This document shows positions 8,202 through 9,965 of a DNA stretch of 9,965 nt, in pieces. Every line of letters begins with the position of its first letter. Position 1 is the stretch's first letter. The stretch spans positions 1-9,965 of the forward strand of contig JANQUX010000077.1 in assembly GCA_030730545.1 (NCBI GenBank), written 5' to 3'. The stretch comes from Maribacter sp. (lineage in GTDB: Bacteria; Bacteroidota; Bacteroidia; Flavobacteriales; Flavobacteriaceae). A program made the translations under genes and the position numbers. The notes beneath the pieces are model-generated. The model saw only the letters and a list, made by a program, of their open reading frames with translations, did not search any database and was not told the origin of the DNA.

Positions 8202-8975
8202 TTATTGCCTTGTAAGAATAAGCACTGTAGAAGTTATTAATACAGAAGCTATAGAAACCAAAATAGAAGCACGATTATCTAGCACAGATGAGGTTACTGC
8301 AGATTTGTTAGGTTCCACATACACCACATCATTTTGAGTTAAATAGTACACAGGAGAATTTAAAGACTCTTTTTGGGTTAAATCAATTCTAGTATACACT
8401 TTGGTGCCATTAAAATCTCTTATTACCATAACGTTTTTACGCATACCTTTGATAGTTAAATCGCCAGCTAAACCAATAGCTTCAAGTACCGTTATTTGCT
8501 CTCCATTCACTGGATAAGTACCAGGTCTAGACACCTCACCTAATACGGAAACTGTAAAGTTTTTTAATCGAATATTGATAATTGGATCTTTTAAATAGTT
8601 ACTTAGTTTTTCCTTTAAAAAAAGTTTCGTTTCTTCAGGTGATAGACCAACTATTTTTATTGAACCTAATACCGGAAAATCAATTTCACCATTTTTATCA
8701 ATGATATAATCTAATTGTTCTGGACGAAAACCACCTTCTTCGGCTCCTTTAAACAAATTAAAAGGTAAACTTGCTTGAGGATCTAACGTAGAAACATTGA
8801 TTGTTACTACATCATCTATTTTAAATTTATTAGTATGAGAATTATCAGAAACAATTGTTTCATAATCTCCAGCATTCTGAAAATAAACTACATCTTTCTT
8901 TGAAGCGCACGAAACTAAAAGCAAAGAACTAATAATAAATAAACTGCAAAGCTTAACTACTGATTTTCTGATCAT
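8202..8975 (-). CDS. Wza-like outer-membrane polysaccharide export lipoprotein
   Basis: This 257-residue protein probably forms the periplasmic/outer-membrane channel through which the polysaccharide leaves, partnering the Wzc-like kinase encoded next. The signal peptide ends in a lipobox (LVSC, Cys23), so the mature protein should be a lipoprotein. A polysaccharide-export domain covers about 47-135 (IDDVVTINV and GEIDFPVLG). A single SLBB-type domain follows at about 141-220 (VSVLGEVSRPGTY, then NDVVYVEPNK). A hydrophobic segment close to the C-terminus (about 237-254) may span the outer membrane, as the C-terminal helix of Wza does. It is shorter than E. coli Wza, which is usual for Bacteroidetes homologues. 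The start codon is supported by the signal peptide directly behind it. The gene starts 34 bp after the dehydratase stop, which suggests co-transcription. Confidence 0.95.
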   Translation of the reverse strand: MIRKSVVKLCSLFIISSLLLVSCASKKDVVYFQNAGDYETIVSDNSHTNKFKIDDVVTINVSTLDPQASLPFNLFKGAEEGGFRPEQLDYIIDKNGEIDFPVLGSIKIVGLSPEETKLFLKEKLSNYLKDPIINIRLKNFTVSVLGEVSRPGTYPVNGEQITVLEAIGLAGDLTIKGMRKNVMVIRDFNGTKVYTRIDLTQKESLNSPVYYLTQNDVVYVEPNKSAVTSSVLDNRASILVSIASVLITSTVLILTRQ

Positions 8976-9009
8976 AACTAAATTTTAAAATAAAAGGTTG
9001 ATTAACTAT

Positions 9010-9965
9010 TTAGGATTTAACAATTTTTAAAGATGGTGTGCTCTCTTCATTAGACTTTTTTGTATCATCTAGTTTACATAATTCTGAATTATTAGATACA
9101 AATTCGGGCACTATTTTCTTCATTAAAATTACAGGATCACCTGCAAAAAACATATTTGTAATACAAAGTTCGTCAATTTTAGTTCTTATTAAAGCATAAT
9201 CCAAATCTCTAACCTTGCTAATCTTTATTTTTTTATGGTATGTAGGCATTGTACTTTCCCCATTTGCCAACAGCTCTTCATATAACTTTTCACCTGGTCT
9301 TAAGCCCGTGATTTTAATATCAATATCATCAGGATAATTTAGTCCCGAAAGCTTAATCATGTTTTTAGCCAAATCAAAAATCTTAACCGATTCGCCCATA
9401 TCAAAGATGAAAATTTCCCCTCCTTGCCCCATTGAACCTGCTTCCAAAACTAATTGAGAAGCTTCTGGTATAGTCATGAAATACCTAGTAACATCTTTAT
9501 GAGTCAATGTAATTGGACCACCTTTTTCAATTTGTTTTCTAAAAAGAGGAATTACCGATCCGTTAGAACCTAACACATTACCAAATCTAGTAGTTATAAA
9601 TTTAGTTTTACCTTCTTGCTGCATACAACTAATGTACATTTCGGCAATTCTTTTACTCGCACCCATAACATTGGTTGGGTTCACAGCCTTGTCAGTTGAA
9701 ACGAAAACGAATTTCTCGACGCCATGCATGATTGACAAGTCAGATATATTCTTTGTTCCTGCAATATTTATTTTAATCGCTTCATACGAATTGTATTCCA
9801 TTAAAGGCACATGCTTATAAGCTGCGGCATGAAATACCATATTCGGTTTATGTTCTTCAAAAATAGTATTCAGTCTATTTTTATCCCTTACATCACCTAC
9901 AATAGGAATAAAATTATGAAATCCGTTTTGTTTTAATTCTTGTTGTAAATCGTATAATGCAGATT
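9010..9965 (-). CDS. Nucleotide-sugar 4,6-dehydratase of the CapD/FlaA1/WbpM family, C-terminal part (runs off the window)
   Basis: The enzyme probably dehydrates a UDP-N-acetylhexosamine, an early step in making an amino-sugar for the capsule, O-antigen or a glycan. The frame stays open to the right edge (317 residues visible). The residues before the first in-window ATG (9838-9840) are typical of the family (SALYDLQQEL, GDVRDKNRL, KPNMVFHAAAYKHVPLME), so that ATG is internal. The catalytic region shows STDKAVNPTNVMGASKR, with Met instead of Tyr in the YxxxK motif, as in the WbpM/PglF/FlaA1 branch of extended short-chain dehydrogenases. The later LRPGEKLYEELL motif also fits. The glycine-rich NAD motif and any N-terminal membrane domain lie outside the window. 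Exact substrate and stereochemistry (C5 retention or inversion) cannot be told from this part. Confidence 0.93.
   Translation of the reverse strand, partial: SALYDLQQELKQNGFHNFIPIVGDVRDKNRLNTIFEEHKPNMVFHAAAYKHVPLMEYNSYEAIKINIAGTKNISDLSIMHGVEKFVFVSTDKAVNPTNVMGASKRIAEMYISCMQQEGKTKFITTRFGNVLGSNGSVIPLFRKQIEKGGPITLTHKDVTRYFMTIPEASQLVLEAGSMGQGGEIFIFDMGESVKIFDLAKNMIKLSGLNYPDDIDIKITGLRPGEKLYEELLANGESTMPTYHKKIKISKVRDLDYALIRTKIDELCITNMFFAGDPVILMKKIVPEFVSNNSELCKLDDTKKSNEESTPSLKIVKS

Noticed and set aside
9632..9820. Small plus-strand open frame inside the dehydratase gene
   Set aside because: It overlaps the most conserved catalytic part of the dehydratase on the other strand.
9838..9840. ATG at 9840 as start of a short 276-residue epimerase
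   Set aside because: The frame continues upstream to the window edge with family-typical sequence, so the gene is cut by the window and this Met is internal.

Overview
The window looks like chromosomal DNA from a marine-type member of the Bacteroidetes, most likely Flavobacteriaceae. The evidence is low GC (about 35-38% in sampled lines outside the repeat), AT-rich leaders without Shine-Dalgarno sequences, a C-terminal type IX secretion (T9SS) sorting domain, and a Wza/Wzc export pair of the Bacteroidetes type. All four genes are on the minus strand, so transcription runs from right to left.

Right part (9965 to 5804): three closely spaced genes form one surface-polysaccharide operon. They are the C-terminal part of a CapD/FlaA1/WbpM-type nucleotide-sugar 4,6-dehydratase (cut by the window edge), a Wza-like outer-membrane polysaccharide export lipoprotein, and a Wzc-like chain-length regulator fused to a BY-type tyrosine autokinase. 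Gaps are 34 and 19 bp. The operon ends in a strong intrinsic terminator (5681-5712).

Left part (5576 to 117): a separate gene encodes an 1819-residue secreted multidomain protein. In order it has a signal peptide, a galactose-oxidase-type copper radical oxidase domain with every cofactor residue in place, a LamG-like domain, an Ig-like domain, a CBM-like jelly-roll, two PKD domains, a second CBM-like domain, two more PKD domains, a third CBM-like domain, and a T9SS sorting domain.

The most striking structure is inside this gene. A 999-bp unit (333 codons: one CBM plus two PKD domains) is tandemly duplicated with no mismatches over 1023 aligned bases. The mismatch pattern at the two ends shows that the middle CBM is a chimera of the outer two, which is what unequal crossing-over would leave. 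The crossover maps to a 24-bp stretch. The repeat is also clearly richer in GC (about 55% in sampled lines) than the rest of the window.

A working picture is that the operon makes and exports a surface polysaccharide, while the neighbouring secreted oxidase binds and oxidises galactose-containing glycans. These could be the cell's own or foreign; the link is inferred from position only. I saw no RNA genes, CRISPR arrays or insertion sequences.
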